Source: Nakamurella flava
GTDB lineage: Bacteria; Actinomycetota; Actinomycetes; Mycobacteriales; Nakamurellaceae
Assembly: GCF_005298075.1 (NCBI RefSeq)
Contig: NZ_SZZH01000002.1
Span: forward strand, 62,001-126,000
Length of the DNA stretch: 64,000 nt
Reading direction: 5' to 3'
Shown: positions 25,281 through 33,759 of the stretch, in pieces
How the letters are laid out: each line of letters begins with the position of its first letter
How positions within the stretch are numbered: the stretch's first letter is position 1
Notes under the pieces: model-generated
The model's database searches: none
Told to the model about the DNA's origin: nothing
Seen by the model: only the letters and a program-made list of their open reading frames with translations
Position numbers and translations under genes: made by a program

Positions 25281-27289
25281 TGCCCGGTAGCGACTCCGCT
25301 AGCAACGGTTGCGTGCCCGAAAGCGACACCTCTAGCACTGATCGCATCACCGATGAGGATTTGGTGGGCGGCCCCCGATAGGGCCTGCGCCCATAGCAGT
25401 GTCGGTCCGCCTAGTACCCCAACCTCGTTGGTGAACAGACGTTGCCAGGCCGTAAAACCAAGGTGGGCTGCTGCCTGGGCGAGCAACAACGTCCGCTGAA
25501 GCCGATCCAGCCCGCCGGTCCGGTGAACGCAGCTACGTAGAATCGCCGCCACTTCTCGGAGTTCGCCGACGGGCTGGGAAGGTAGGGCCGGTACGACACG
25601 GGTGAGGTCGGCGACGGCGAGATACCCGGGCTGTTGCAGCAGGGTGAGCAGTTCATTGGCGGCGGCTGCGTGGTCGGCCATGTAACGCTGAAGGTAGGTG
25701 TTGGCTTTTGCCCAGCCGTCAGGACCAATGGGGGTGAGTCGCCGGAAGATGCGGAGCGCGTCGTCGGGTTCGGCGTAGTTCGATGGTTCGGCAAGGTTGA
25801 GTAGCTGGTCGACCAGGGCTTGGTGATAGAGGCGGGTGCGAACACCCAGGCCGTGCCCGTCGGGCTCGGTTTCCAGGAGGTAGTCCGCAACGGATGAGTG
25901 GCGCAACTGCTGAACGTCCTCGCGGGTGGCGGCCAGGCCGAGGGCGTCGGCGAAGAGCAGCCAGGTGTCGTCGTCCAGGCCTGGGCCTCGAGCGAAGGCC
26001 AGTGCGGTGAGCATGCGGCCGGTCCGGAACCGTTGTCGCTCGTCGCTGATGGTGTCGAAGTACTTGCTGAACGCCTCCGCCACGCTGGAGGGGATGCGAT
26101 TGTCGTCGAAATCTGGGTCGGCCGGGTCCCATACCTCGCGCATGAGCGACAGGGAGTGGGCGGCGAACGCGGCAACTAGGAAGTTGCGGTCCGCGCGGCG
26201 GGCGACGACCGCCGCCAGGCGATCGGCCAGGATGCGGTCGGCGCGGTACCGCATCCAGGCGCCCTCCGCCCATCCCGGGTATTCGTTGGCGGCGGCTTGG
26301 GTGAGATGTCTGGTCGCCACCCGCTGCAGGTCCGCAGGGTCGAAGTAGGTGTCGCTGTCCAGGTCGACCAGGTTGGCGTCGTCGTTGTTCCGGATTCCGA
26401 TGTGACGCAGCAGCTGGTCGCCGCGGCCGCGGCGGGTGGCGACGACAACCCGGGACGCGGGCTGGGCGGCGACCGTGGTTAGTAACTGGCTGATCCGGGT
26501 GATCTCCGAGCGGCTGATCGCTTCGTCGAGCGCATCGACCACTACCAGCATCGGCGGCGTCCCGCCGGCGATCTGTCGTCGCAGGTGCGAGAGCCACCCT
26601 TCGGTGTCGGTGATGCTCGGGTCCCCAGCCAGGGTCTGAACGGCGGTAAGCAGCTCGTCGCTGGTGCTCCCGCGGGCGTGGAAGAACAAACCGCCGCCAA
26701 CGCCGGAGGTCTCCAGGTCCCGGGCCGCGCGGGCCACCACCGAAGACTTGCCCGCGCCGGGTTGACCCGTCACCACTAACGGCGTTCCCGGGGGGCTCGC
26801 TGCGGTTAGCCAGCCTCGGACCCGGTCGACTGCCAAGGACCGGCCGGTGAATAAGTCGCCGCTGTGCCCATCACCGGGACGGCGACCAGCTGCCCGCATA
26901 GAGACATGGTCGCGGGGCTTGTCCCCGCCCAGAACCCACGGGGCCGGCGTTCCGATGAGTCGAACGAGTTCCTCGGCCCGGTGCCGTTGCTCTTCCGTAG
27001 CACCCAGCGCCCGGGCGATCCTTCCAACCGTGTCCGGGGAAGGGGGATCCCCAACTCCCCGCAAAGTTTCCGAGACCCTCGATGGGACCACAAACGCTAG
27101 GTCGGCGACTGCGCGCTGCGTCTTGCCCGTCGCTTGGAACAACTTGTCCAGCAGCTCGGTCAACTCCCGGCGGTAGGGGTCAGCGATCGCTGCCGGGAGC
27201 GCCCGCTTCCCACCACCGCGGCGACCAGCCCGCTGGCCAGCGGCGATCGCGTCTGCTTCTCGCCCGCGATCGCCGGGGGGCTGCTGCAT
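25133..27289 (-). CDS. HTH-NACHT-type STAND ATPase, N-terminal half (frameshifted before the WD40 repeats)
   Basis: 718 codons. Residues about 35-110 contain an XRE-like helix-turn-helix (KTQRAVADLAFVVPSRVSETL and PDTVGRIARALGATEEQRHRAEELV). From about 150 a STAND/NACHT NTPase follows: Walker A VTGQPGAGKSSV, Walker B MLVVVDALDEA, sensor-like SRVVVATRRGR, then a long helical region. The last 50 residues are the first WD units (VIVAGGWDGSVRVWDIDG), after which the frame is lost near 25180. The ATG at 27287-27289 has GAGGTGAC just upstream. Intact, the protein would be about 1200 residues. Such NLR-like proteins act in bacterial defence or signalling; the substrate and output here are unknown. 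The HTH may be an effector or adaptor rather than a regulator. Confidence 0.82.
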   Translation of the reverse strand: MQQPPGDRGREADAIAAGQRAGRRGGGKRALPAAIADPYRRELTELLDKLFQATGKTQRAVADLAFVVPSRVSETLRGVGDPPSPDTVGRIARALGATEEQRHRAEELVRLIGTPAPWVLGGDKPRDHVSMRAAGRRPGDGHSGDLFTGRSLAVDRVRGWLTAASPPGTPLVVTGQPGAGKSSVVARAARDLETSGVGGGLFFHARGSTSDELLTAVQTLAGDPSITDTEGWLSHLRRQIAGGTPPMLVVVDALDEAISRSEITRISQLLTTVAAQPASRVVVATRRGRGDQLLRHIGIRNNDDANLVDLDSDTYFDPADLQRVATRHLTQAAANEYPGWAEGAWMRYRADRILADRLAAVVARRADRNFLVAAFAAHSLSLMREVWDPADPDFDDNRIPSSVAEAFSKYFDTISDERQRFRTGRMLTALAFARGPGLDDDTWLLFADALGLAATREDVQQLRHSSVADYLLETEPDGHGLGVRTRLYHQALVDQLLNLAEPSNYAEPDDALRIFRRLTPIGPDGWAKANTYLQRYMADHAAAANELLTLLQQPGYLAVADLTRVVPALPSQPVGELREVAAILRSCVHRTGGLDRLQRTLLLAQAAAHLGFTAWQRLFTNEVGVLGGPTLLWAQALSGAAHQILIGDAISARGVAFGHATVASGVATGQIGGRDVIVAGGWDGSVRVWDIDGQLVGGVTDRMTISTRSRLGRSVAKM

Positions 27290-27319
27290 CCGTCACCTCG
27301 CCGAGCACCGCCCGAGACC

Positions 27320-27416
27320 GTTCGGGAACCTTCGGGACGGTATCGCACTTGGAGCCCGTTTCCGCAGCTCCAGGGGATGCGCAGAACTCCGAAGGAAGGC
27401 CGAAGTTCCCGAAGGG
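27320..27416. promoter_or_regulatory. Inverted pair of TTCGGGAAC-type motifs between the STAND gene and a divergent gene
   Basis: GTTCGGGAACCTTCGGG (plus strand, from 27320) is mirrored by CTTCGGGAACTTCGG on the minus strand near 27402-27416. A minus-strand TACCGT (27337-27342), a possible -10 box, lies between the arms. The site could bind the HTH domain of the STAND protein or another regulator; this is inference. Confidence 0.35.
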
Positions 27417-27506
27417 TCCCGGCGGGAGATTCGGCCCGATGCTGGTCCTACTGAGCCGGCCGGCTGGTTGACAGAACGCCCCACCGCAAGATCGGAGACA
27501 CCCGTC

Positions 27507-27719
27507 ATGACCGCCACTAATGACGCGGGGCGCACCCCGGCCCGACCGACCGCTCCCCGCCGCCGCACCGCGATCCTGCTGATCATCCTGCTGCTGGTGG
27601 CGATCCCGTTGATCACCATCGCAGTCATCTACCCGGCCTACGGCGCCGGCTGCGCGATCACCGTCGGCACGCTCACCGTCGTCCTGCAGAACGTCCACGA
27701 CCGGCACCACCGCACCTGA
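27507..27719 (+). CDS. Small single-pass membrane protein
   Basis: 70 residues: a short Pro/Arg-rich N terminus, a strong hydrophobic helix (TAILLIILLLVAIPLITIAVIY), and a second weaker one (AITVGTLTVVLQNV) before a His/Arg tail. The ATG at 27507 follows GGAGA at acceptable spacing; an upstream TTG in frame has no ribosome site. A hairpin terminator follows directly. It is divergent from the STAND ATPase and may be unrelated, or could be a membrane partner. Confidence 0.6.
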   Translation: MTATNDAGRTPARPTAPRRRTAILLIILLLVAIPLITIAVIYPAYGAGCAITVGTLTVVLQNVHDRHHRT

Positions 27720-27733
27720 GCCCAACGTCGGTG

Positions 27734-27761
27734 CCGGGTCGGCGCATCCTCGCCGACCCGG
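27734..27761 (+). terminator. Strong hairpin terminator
   Basis: CCGGGTCGGCG and CGCCGACCCGG form a perfect 11-bp stem with a six-base loop, 15 bases after the small membrane protein stop. Confidence 0.7.
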
Positions 27762-28097
27762 TGCCAGCGGCGGCAGGCACACCGACCCGCCATCGTCCAC
27801 AGCCACGGTTCCTGACCACTCCGGGTACGAACCGATGCTGTGACCAGCGCTGTTCCCCGCGAATCGGACAAATCAAAGATGAGACCGGGGATCACCGGTC
27901 CTGGGGCTACTTAGCGCACATGGGGCATATCTAGCCCTGCATAATCGAACATTATGCGACCTGGCCACCGGCTGATCAGCTGAAACGCGGAACAAGCTGG
28001 CCATACAACCCTTATGTGCGTACCGACTTCCCACGGGTCCCGCGAAGGGTCCCCGGCTGGGTCAGCGAAGCAATCGAGTCCGCAGTCAGCCGCGCGC
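27762..28097. other. Non-coding right edge of the island
   Basis: About 340 bases without a convincing gene. The only structure seen is GCATAAT-CGAAC-ATTATGC (27939-27957), a 7-bp AT-rich inverted repeat that stands out against the GC-rich background and could be an operator or part of an element end. Confidence 0.4.
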
Positions 28098-29645
28098 CTA
28101 CTCCGGCACGATCAACGACGGCGTGTCCTTACGGAGCGTCTCCCCACGGAAGAACGCCGGCTGCCGGGCCCGCAGGACGAGCATGAGGACCGCGCCGAGG
28201 ACGATCAACCCGACGCCGATGACGAAGACGAGACCCACCCCGCCGACGGAGGAGCCGCTGCCGTAGTCGGGGCTGAGGCTGTCGCGCAGGGTCACGAAGA
28301 AGACGAACCACAGTCCGATGCCGCCGAGCAACGGCAGCAGGAACTTGAACGTGAAGGCGTTCAGGCTGGTGAAGGCGTCCTTGCGGAAATACCAGACGCA
28401 GCCGATGGCGGTGAACCCGTAGTAGAAGCAGATCATCAGGCCCAGCGCGAGGATCGTGTCGTCCAGGACGTTCTGGGACAGGAACCACATCACCGCATAG
28501 AAGACGCCGGCAACGATGCCGGCGACCACGGTGGCGTATCCCGGGGTCAGGTACTTCGGGTGGATCCGGGCGAAGCGCGGCGGCAACGCCCCGTAGGCGG
28601 CCATTCCGAGCATGGTCCGGGTGGTCGGCAGGAAGGTCGTCATCAGGCTGGCCGCCGACGACGCGAGCACGGCGAGAAACAGCAGGTTGTTCCAGGGCTC
28701 CCCCATCACCGGCCCGGCCAGGGCGCCGAAAACGTTGCTCTGGATGTCCTCGTTGTTCAGGCCCAGTTCGCCGGTGCCGTCGCCGGCGTACATCAACGCG
28801 GAGATCGAGACCAGCAGATAGGTCAGCAGGATGGAGATCACGCAGAGGATCGCCGCCCGACCCGGGGTCTTGTCGGCATCCTTGGATTCCTCGTTGACGG
28901 TCAGGGCGGTGTCCCACCCCCAGAACGAGAAGATCGATGCCGAGAGTCCGATGACGAAGGCTGACATGGTCAGTCCGGTGAACGGGTTGAACCAGTCCCA
29001 CGAGAACGAGATGCCGTTCGGGTCGTCCGGCCCGCCGGCCTGGGTGAACGCCGCCACCGCGAACCAGATGAGGACGATCATCTGGAAGGTCACCAGGACG
29101 AACTGCACCTTCTCGGTGGTGGTGATGCCGCGATAGGCGACCCAGGTGGCGGCGGCCAGGAACACCAGGCAGGTCAACACGTTGACCGGCCGGTTGGTGT
29201 AGAGGTTCGCCAGATCGTCGTTGTGGAACAGGCTGCCGAGCAGTTGGTAGAAGAACTGCACGCCGATGCCGGCCAGGTTGGTCAACACGATGATGGTCGC
29301 GAGGATCGCGGCCCACCCGCCGAGCCAGCCGACGTACGGGCCAAAGGCCCGGGTGGTCCAGGTGAACGAGGTGCCGCAGTCCGGGTCGACCCGGTTGAAC
29401 TCGCGGTAGGCGTAGGCGGCGAAGAACATCGGGATGAACCCGGCGATGAAGATGATCGGGATCTTGACCCCGGCGGCCGCGACGACCAGACCGATCGTGG
29501 CGGTCAGCGTGTAGGCCGGGGCGACGCTGGAGATGCCCAGGACTGTCCCGCCGAGCAGGCCGACCGAGCCGCCGGCCAGGCCCTTGTCGATCTGCGGTTG
29601 AGCAGAAGTGCCGGACGATTCGGGGTGGGGCGGCGTGATCGACAT
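28098..29645 (-). CDS. APC-superfamily amino acid/polyamine permease
   Basis: 515-residue integral membrane protein with about twelve helices. The first APC signature is GLLGGTVLGISSVAPAYTL; a Glu-containing segment occurs in TALTVNEESKDADKTPGRAA. It imports an amino acid, GABA or polyamine by proton coupling. The start at 29645 (MSITPPHPES) is chosen because 14 further codons upstream extend into the shared promoter region. It is divergent from an aminobutyraldehyde-type dehydrogenase, so putrescine or GABA are plausible substrates, an inference from context. Confidence 0.85.
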   Translation of the reverse strand: MSITPPHPESSGTSAQPQIDKGLAGGSVGLLGGTVLGISSVAPAYTLTATIGLVVAAAGVKIPIIFIAGFIPMFFAAYAYREFNRVDPDCGTSFTWTTRAFGPYVGWLGGWAAILATIIVLTNLAGIGVQFFYQLLGSLFHNDDLANLYTNRPVNVLTCLVFLAAATWVAYRGITTTEKVQFVLVTFQMIVLIWFAVAAFTQAGGPDDPNGISFSWDWFNPFTGLTMSAFVIGLSASIFSFWGWDTALTVNEESKDADKTPGRAAILCVISILLTYLLVSISALMYAGDGTGELGLNNEDIQSNVFGALAGPVMGEPWNNLLFLAVLASSAASLMTTFLPTTRTMLGMAAYGALPPRFARIHPKYLTPGYATVVAGIVAGVFYAVMWFLSQNVLDDTILALGLMICFYYGFTAIGCVWYFRKDAFTSLNAFTFKFLLPLLGGIGLWFVFFVTLRDSLSPDYGSGSSVGGVGLVFVIGVGLIVLGAVLMLVLRARQPAFFRGETLRKDTPSLIVPE

Positions 29646-29756
29646 AAGACTCTCACCATTCAGCGGTGTAACCCGGATGATCGGCACACCCTAGATCGGT
29701 AGATCCGGCCGATCCAGACCGGGTGACGTTCCCCTCCCCGAAGGGGCGGACGGGGC

Positions 29757-29762
29757 TATCGT
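29757..29762 (+). promoter_or_regulatory. -10 box of the leaderless aldehyde dehydrogenase gene
   Basis: TATCGT ends six bases before the ATG at 29769, which places the transcription start at the A of the start codon. No Shine-Dalgarno sequence is present. Confidence 0.5.
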
Positions 29763-29768
29763 CTGGCC

Positions 29769-31223
29769 ATGACTGGGCAGACCGAGGCGAAGAAGACCTT
29801 CACGAACATCATCGGCGGCCAGCCGGTGCCGGCGGCGGACGGCTCGACGATGGACGTCCTGGACCCGACGACGGGCGCCGTCTACGCGACCGCCCCGCAG
29901 TCGGCGGCCGAGGACGTCGACCGGGCCTACGCGGCAGCGTCGAAGGCGTACGAGACCTGGCGATGGGCCACCCCGTCCGAACGTCAGCTGGGCCTGCTGA
30001 AGTTCGCCGACCACGTCGAGGCCAACGCCGAGGAGCTGGTCGCCGTCGAGGTGCAGGACACCGGCAAGCCGTCCGGGCTGACGATGTCGGAGGAGATCGG
30101 CCCGATGGTCGATCAGCTCCGGTTCTTCGCCGGCGCCGCCCGGGTGCTGGAGGGCCGGTCGTCCGGCGAGTACCTGCGCGGCCACACCTCGTCGATCCGC
30201 CGGGAGCCGGTCGGAGTCGTCGGCCAGGTGTCGCCGTGGAACTACCCGATGATGATGGCGGTCTGGAAGCTCGCCCCGGCCCTGGCCGCCGGGTGTTCGG
30301 TGGTCATCAAGCCGTCCGACACCACCCCGGCGTCGACGGTGTGGATGGTCAACGCGCTGCAGGAGTTCTACCCGCCGGGCGTGGTCAACGTGGTCTGCGG
30401 TGACCGCGACACCGGCGCCGCCCTGACCTCCCATGCGGCCCCGGCCCTGGTGTCGATCACCGGGTCGACCCGGGCCGGCATCGCGGTCGCGACCGCGGCG
30501 GCCAAGAACCTGACCCGCTCGCACCTGGAGCTCGGCGGCAAGGCCCCGGTCGTGGTCTTCGACGACGCGTCCATCGAGGCCGCGGTCGAGGGCATCGCCA
30601 CCGCCGGCTACTTCAACGGCGGGCAGGACTGCACCGCGGCGACCCGCGTCATCGCCCAGGCCGGCATCTACGACGACTTCGTCGCCGCGCTGACCGCCAA
30701 GGCCAAGGAGACCCGGACCGGCGCCCCGGACGACGAGGACGTGCTCTACGGGTCGATCAACAACGCGAACCAGCTCAACCACATCGCCGGGCTCGTCGAG
30801 CGGGCCGCCCAGTCGGCCGACGTCACCGCCGGTGGAACGCGGATCGACGGTCCCGGCTTCTACTATCCGCCGACCGTCGTCGCCGGCGTGCACCAGGACG
30901 ACGAGATCGTGCAGACCGAGGTTTTCGGCCCGGTCATCACCGTGCAGAAGTTCGCCGACGAATCTGAAGCCCTCCGGGCGGCCAACGGCACGGAATACGG
31001 TCTGGCGTCGTCGGTCTGGACGACGAACATCGACACGGCGGCGCGGATGTCGGCGCAGCTGGACTTCGGGTGCGTGTGGATCAACACCCACATCCCGTTG
31101 GTCGCGGAAATGCCGCACGGCGGGTTCAAGAAGTCCGGCTACGGCAAGGACCTGTCGATGTACGGGTTCGAGGACTACACCCGGATCAAGCACGTCATGC
31201 ATTACCACGGCCTGGGCGCCTGA
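29769..31223 (+). CDS. Aminobutyraldehyde-type NAD-dependent aldehyde dehydrogenase
   Basis: 484-residue member of the ALDH superfamily, normal length. Cofactor and catalytic features are VGQVSPWNYPMMMAVWKLAPALAAGCSVVIKPSDTTP, the catalytic Glu in LELGGKAP, and the catalytic Cys in NGGQDCTAATR; the C-terminal EMPHGGFKKSGYGKD is typical of gamma-aminobutyraldehyde (PatD) and betaine aldehyde dehydrogenases. It would oxidise 4-aminobutanal to GABA in putrescine breakdown. It is divergent from a polyamine/amino-acid permease and followed after 30 bases by a spermidine-synthase-like gene, which supports a polyamine role. Confidence 0.87.
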   Translation: MTGQTEAKKTFTNIIGGQPVPAADGSTMDVLDPTTGAVYATAPQSAAEDVDRAYAAASKAYETWRWATPSERQLGLLKFADHVEANAEELVAVEVQDTGKPSGLTMSEEIGPMVDQLRFFAGAARVLEGRSSGEYLRGHTSSIRREPVGVVGQVSPWNYPMMMAVWKLAPALAAGCSVVIKPSDTTPASTVWMVNALQEFYPPGVVNVVCGDRDTGAALTSHAAPALVSITGSTRAGIAVATAAAKNLTRSHLELGGKAPVVVFDDASIEAAVEGIATAGYFNGGQDCTAATRVIAQAGIYDDFVAALTAKAKETRTGAPDDEDVLYGSINNANQLNHIAGLVERAAQSADVTAGGTRIDGPGFYYPPTVVAGVHQDDEIVQTEVFGPVITVQKFADESEALRAANGTEYGLASSVWTTNIDTAARMSAQLDFGCVWINTHIPLVAEMPHGGFKKSGYGKDLSMYGFEDYTRIKHVMHYHGLGA

Positions 31224-31253
31224 GCCGGGGCGCCGGCCTGGTAGCAAGGGGGC

Positions 31254-32768
31254 ATGAGACCTGTCACCGCCGGCGCGCTGGTGTTCGGAACGTCCGCCGC
31301 GGTGCTGGTGCTGGAGATCCTGGCCGCTCGGCTGCTCGCCCCGTACGTGGGCGTCACGCTGGCCACCTACACCGGGATCATCGGCACCATCCTGGCGGCC
31401 ATCGCGTTCGGTACGTGGCTGGGTGGTCGACTGGCCGACCGGTACGACCCGGGCGGGCTGCTCGGCCCGATCCTGGTGCTGGGCGGCGGACTGTCGCTGA
31501 CCATCGTGCCGATCGTGCGGCTGGTCGGCGGGCTGCCGATCGGCACCGGCCCGACCGCCGTGGTCATCCTGGTGACGCTGGCGTTCTTCGCGCCGGCCGC
31601 GGTGCTGTCCGCCGTCCCGCCGACGGTGGTGAAGATGCAGCTGGCGGACCTCCGCACGACAGGCTCGACGGTGGGCCGCATCTCGGCCCTGGGCACGGCC
31701 GGTGCCATCGTGGGGACGTTCGCCACCGGGTTCGTCCTGGTGGCGACGTGGCCGACGACGCCGATCATCGTCGGAGTCGGCGTAGCCCTCCTGCTCAGCG
31801 GGGTGGTCGTCGAGGTGGCCCGGCGCCGGTCCCGGCGGGCCGGCTTCCCGGGCGCACTGGCGGCGGCGGTGGTCGGCGTGGCCGCGGTCGGTGGGGCCGG
31901 CGCGATCGGGGTGAACGCGGCGCTGGACCCGTGCGAGCGGGAGTCGGCCTACTTCTGCGCCCGGGTCGTGCCGAACCTGGCCGGTTGTCCGGACGGGCTG
32001 ACCCTGTACCTGGACACCGTCCGGCACAGCTGCGTGCACCCGGACGACCCGGCCCGGCTGGATTTCGGCTATGCCCAGCTGTTCGCCGAGGTGGCCACGG
32101 CCAAGGCGCCCGACGGCGGCCCGCTGGACGTGGTGCACGTGGGCGGCGGCGGGTTCAGCCTGCCCCGGTGGCTGGAGGTGACCCACCCGGGTTCGGTCAG
32201 CCGGGTGCTGGAACTGGATCCCGCGCTCGTCGACATCGCCGAGCAGCAGCTCGGTCTCGCACTGTCCGACGACCTGACGGTGACGACGGGGGACGCCCGG
32301 CTGGGGCTGCGGAACGAGCCGTCCGCGTCGGCGGACATGGTGTTCGGGGATGCCTTCGGCGGACTCTCGGTGCCCTGGCACCTGACGACGGTCGAGTGGA
32401 CCGAGCAGGTCGAGCGGGTGATGCGACCGGACGGCGTCTACGTCCTGAACGTCATCGACTATCCGCCGTTCGGGTTCGCCCGCGCCGAGACCGCCACCCT
32501 GCAATCGGTTTTCGAACACGTCGCCGTGCTGGCTGTCCCGGGACGGGTGGCCGGCCAGTCGGGCGGCAACCTGGTGTTGATCGGATCGAATGGCCCCATC
32601 GACGCCGCCGGTATCCGCGGGGCGAACGCAGCGGCGGTCGCCGCGGGCGGGGTGGCTGCCGAACTGACCGAGGGCGACGCCCTCGACGCGTTCGTGCGTG
32701 GGGCGGACCCGTTGACCGACGACTTCGCCCCGGTCGATCAGCTCATCGCGCTGGGCCGCCGGCCCTAG
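31254..32768 (+). CDS. Membrane-fused spermidine-synthase-like protein
   Basis: 504 residues. The first 220 form seven or so membrane helices (AGALVFGTSAAVLVLEILAARLLAPYVG and following), as in the MFS-like N-terminal half of fused spermidine synthases. The C-terminal half is a Rossmann methyltransferase-like domain with LDVVHVGGGGFSLPRWL, VLELDPALVDIAEQQL, DARLGL and DMVFGDAFGG. Family members bind decarboxylated SAM or related cofactors, but many are not proven aminopropyltransferases. Only 30 bases separate it from the dehydrogenase, so they form an operon. Confidence 0.8.
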   Translation: MRPVTAGALVFGTSAAVLVLEILAARLLAPYVGVTLATYTGIIGTILAAIAFGTWLGGRLADRYDPGGLLGPILVLGGGLSLTIVPIVRLVGGLPIGTGPTAVVILVTLAFFAPAAVLSAVPPTVVKMQLADLRTTGSTVGRISALGTAGAIVGTFATGFVLVATWPTTPIIVGVGVALLLSGVVVEVARRRSRRAGFPGALAAAVVGVAAVGGAGAIGVNAALDPCERESAYFCARVVPNLAGCPDGLTLYLDTVRHSCVHPDDPARLDFGYAQLFAEVATAKAPDGGPLDVVHVGGGGFSLPRWLEVTHPGSVSRVLELDPALVDIAEQQLGLALSDDLTVTTGDARLGLRNEPSASADMVFGDAFGGLSVPWHLTTVEWTEQVERVMRPDGVYVLNVIDYPPFGFARAETATLQSVFEHVAVLAVPGRVAGQSGGNLVLIGSNGPIDAAGIRGANAAAVAAGGVAAELTEGDALDAFVRGADPLTDDFAPVDQLIALGRRP

Positions 32769-32783
32769 AGCGTTCTCACTCCC

Positions 32784-33728
32784 TCACGAGCTCGGGCGAC
32801 CGACCAGATCGGACGGGTCGGTGTTGGCCCCGCACAACACGGTCACGATCCGCTCCCCCGGCTGCGGCCGATAGGCGCCGGAGTCGAGCGCCGCCTGCGC
32901 GGTCGCCGCAGCGTGCTCGACCACCAGCCGGTGGTCCTCCCACAGCCGGCGGCGGGCGGCGACGATCGCCGCGTCGTCCACCAGCACGGACGTGACCGAT
33001 CCGCTGGCGGCGGCGTCCAGGGCGAGTCGGGTCGCCGTGGTCGCACCCAACGCGTCGGCCGCCACCGACTGCACGTCCACCTCCACCGGCTCACCGGCGG
33101 CGAGGGCGGCGGCGAAGGCCTGGCTCCCGACCGGCTCCACCGCGACGACCCGGACGCCGTGACCGGCGGCGACCGTGGCCAACCCGGCCAGCAGACCACC
33201 GCCCCCGACCGAGACGACCACGGTGTCTACCCCGCCCGGGGTGCGGGCCAGGATCTCCTGCATCAACGTGCCGGCCCCGGCGGCGACCAGCGGATCGTCG
33301 TAGGCGTGGGAGGCCAGGGCGCCGGTCGCGCGGATGTACTCCCGCGCGGCGGCAGCCGCCTGGGCGTACCGGTCACCGACCTGGACGACGTGGGCGCCGT
33401 AGGTGTGCAGCTTGGCCACCTTGACCGGCGGCGCGGTTGCCGGCAGGAAAACCGCCGCCGGCACCCCGATCTCGGCCGCCGACCACGCGCAGGCCAACCC
33501 GGCGTTACCGCCGGAGGCGATGGCCACCCCGGCAGCCGGGAGGCCGCCCGCCTCCTGATGGGCCGCCAGCAGGTTCACCGCGCCGCGGGCCTTGAACGTC
33601 CCGGTGTGCTGCAGGAACTCAGCGGCGAACCACCGGTCGGGACGATCGGTCGGCAGGACGGTCAGCGGTCGGGTGCGGCCGGCGATGCGGACTGCCGCAG
33701 CGTCGACGTCCTCGATGGTCAGGGGCAC
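32784..33728 (-). CDS. PLP-dependent threonine/serine dehydratase-like lyase
   Basis: 314-residue fold-type II PLP enzyme lacking a regulatory ACT domain, like biodegradative threonine dehydratases and serine racemases. The PLP lysine is in TGTFKARGAVN, the phosphate-binding loop is ASGGNAG, and the glycine loop is SVGGGGLLAG. The start is a GTG at 33726-33728 (VPLTIEDVDAA); the long upstream frame runs antisense through the next gene. It probably deaminates serine or threonine. It converges with the spermidine-synthase-like gene and lies 31 bases downstream of the VOC fusion gene. Confidence 0.83.
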   Translation of the reverse strand: MPLTIEDVDAAAVRIAGRTRPLTVLPTDRPDRWFAAEFLQHTGTFKARGAVNLLAAHQEAGGLPAAGVAIASGGNAGLACAWSAAEIGVPAAVFLPATAPPVKVAKLHTYGAHVVQVGDRYAQAAAAAREYIRATGALASHAYDDPLVAAGAGTLMQEILARTPGGVDTVVVSVGGGGLLAGLATVAAGHGVRVVAVEPVGSQAFAAALAAGEPVEVDVQSVAADALGATTATRLALDAAASGSVTSVLVDDAAIVAARRRLWEDHRLVVEHAAATAQAALDSGAYRPQPGERIVTVLCGANTDPSDLVGRPSS

Positions 33729-33759
33729 CCCAGCATCGTGGCAGACCGGTGTCGGCGGT

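Noticed and set aside
23778-25499. 573-codon plus-strand open frame with regular repeats
   Set aside because: The repeats (DDDVLAAQRSN...) are the complement of the WD40 repeats on the minus strand, which have WD motifs and codon bias.
29691-32519. 942-codon minus-strand open frame across the dehydrogenase and spermidine-synthase-like genes
   Set aside because: It is antisense to two genes with clear catalytic motifs; its His/Arg/Gly/Asp-rich composition is typical of shadow frames in GC-rich DNA.
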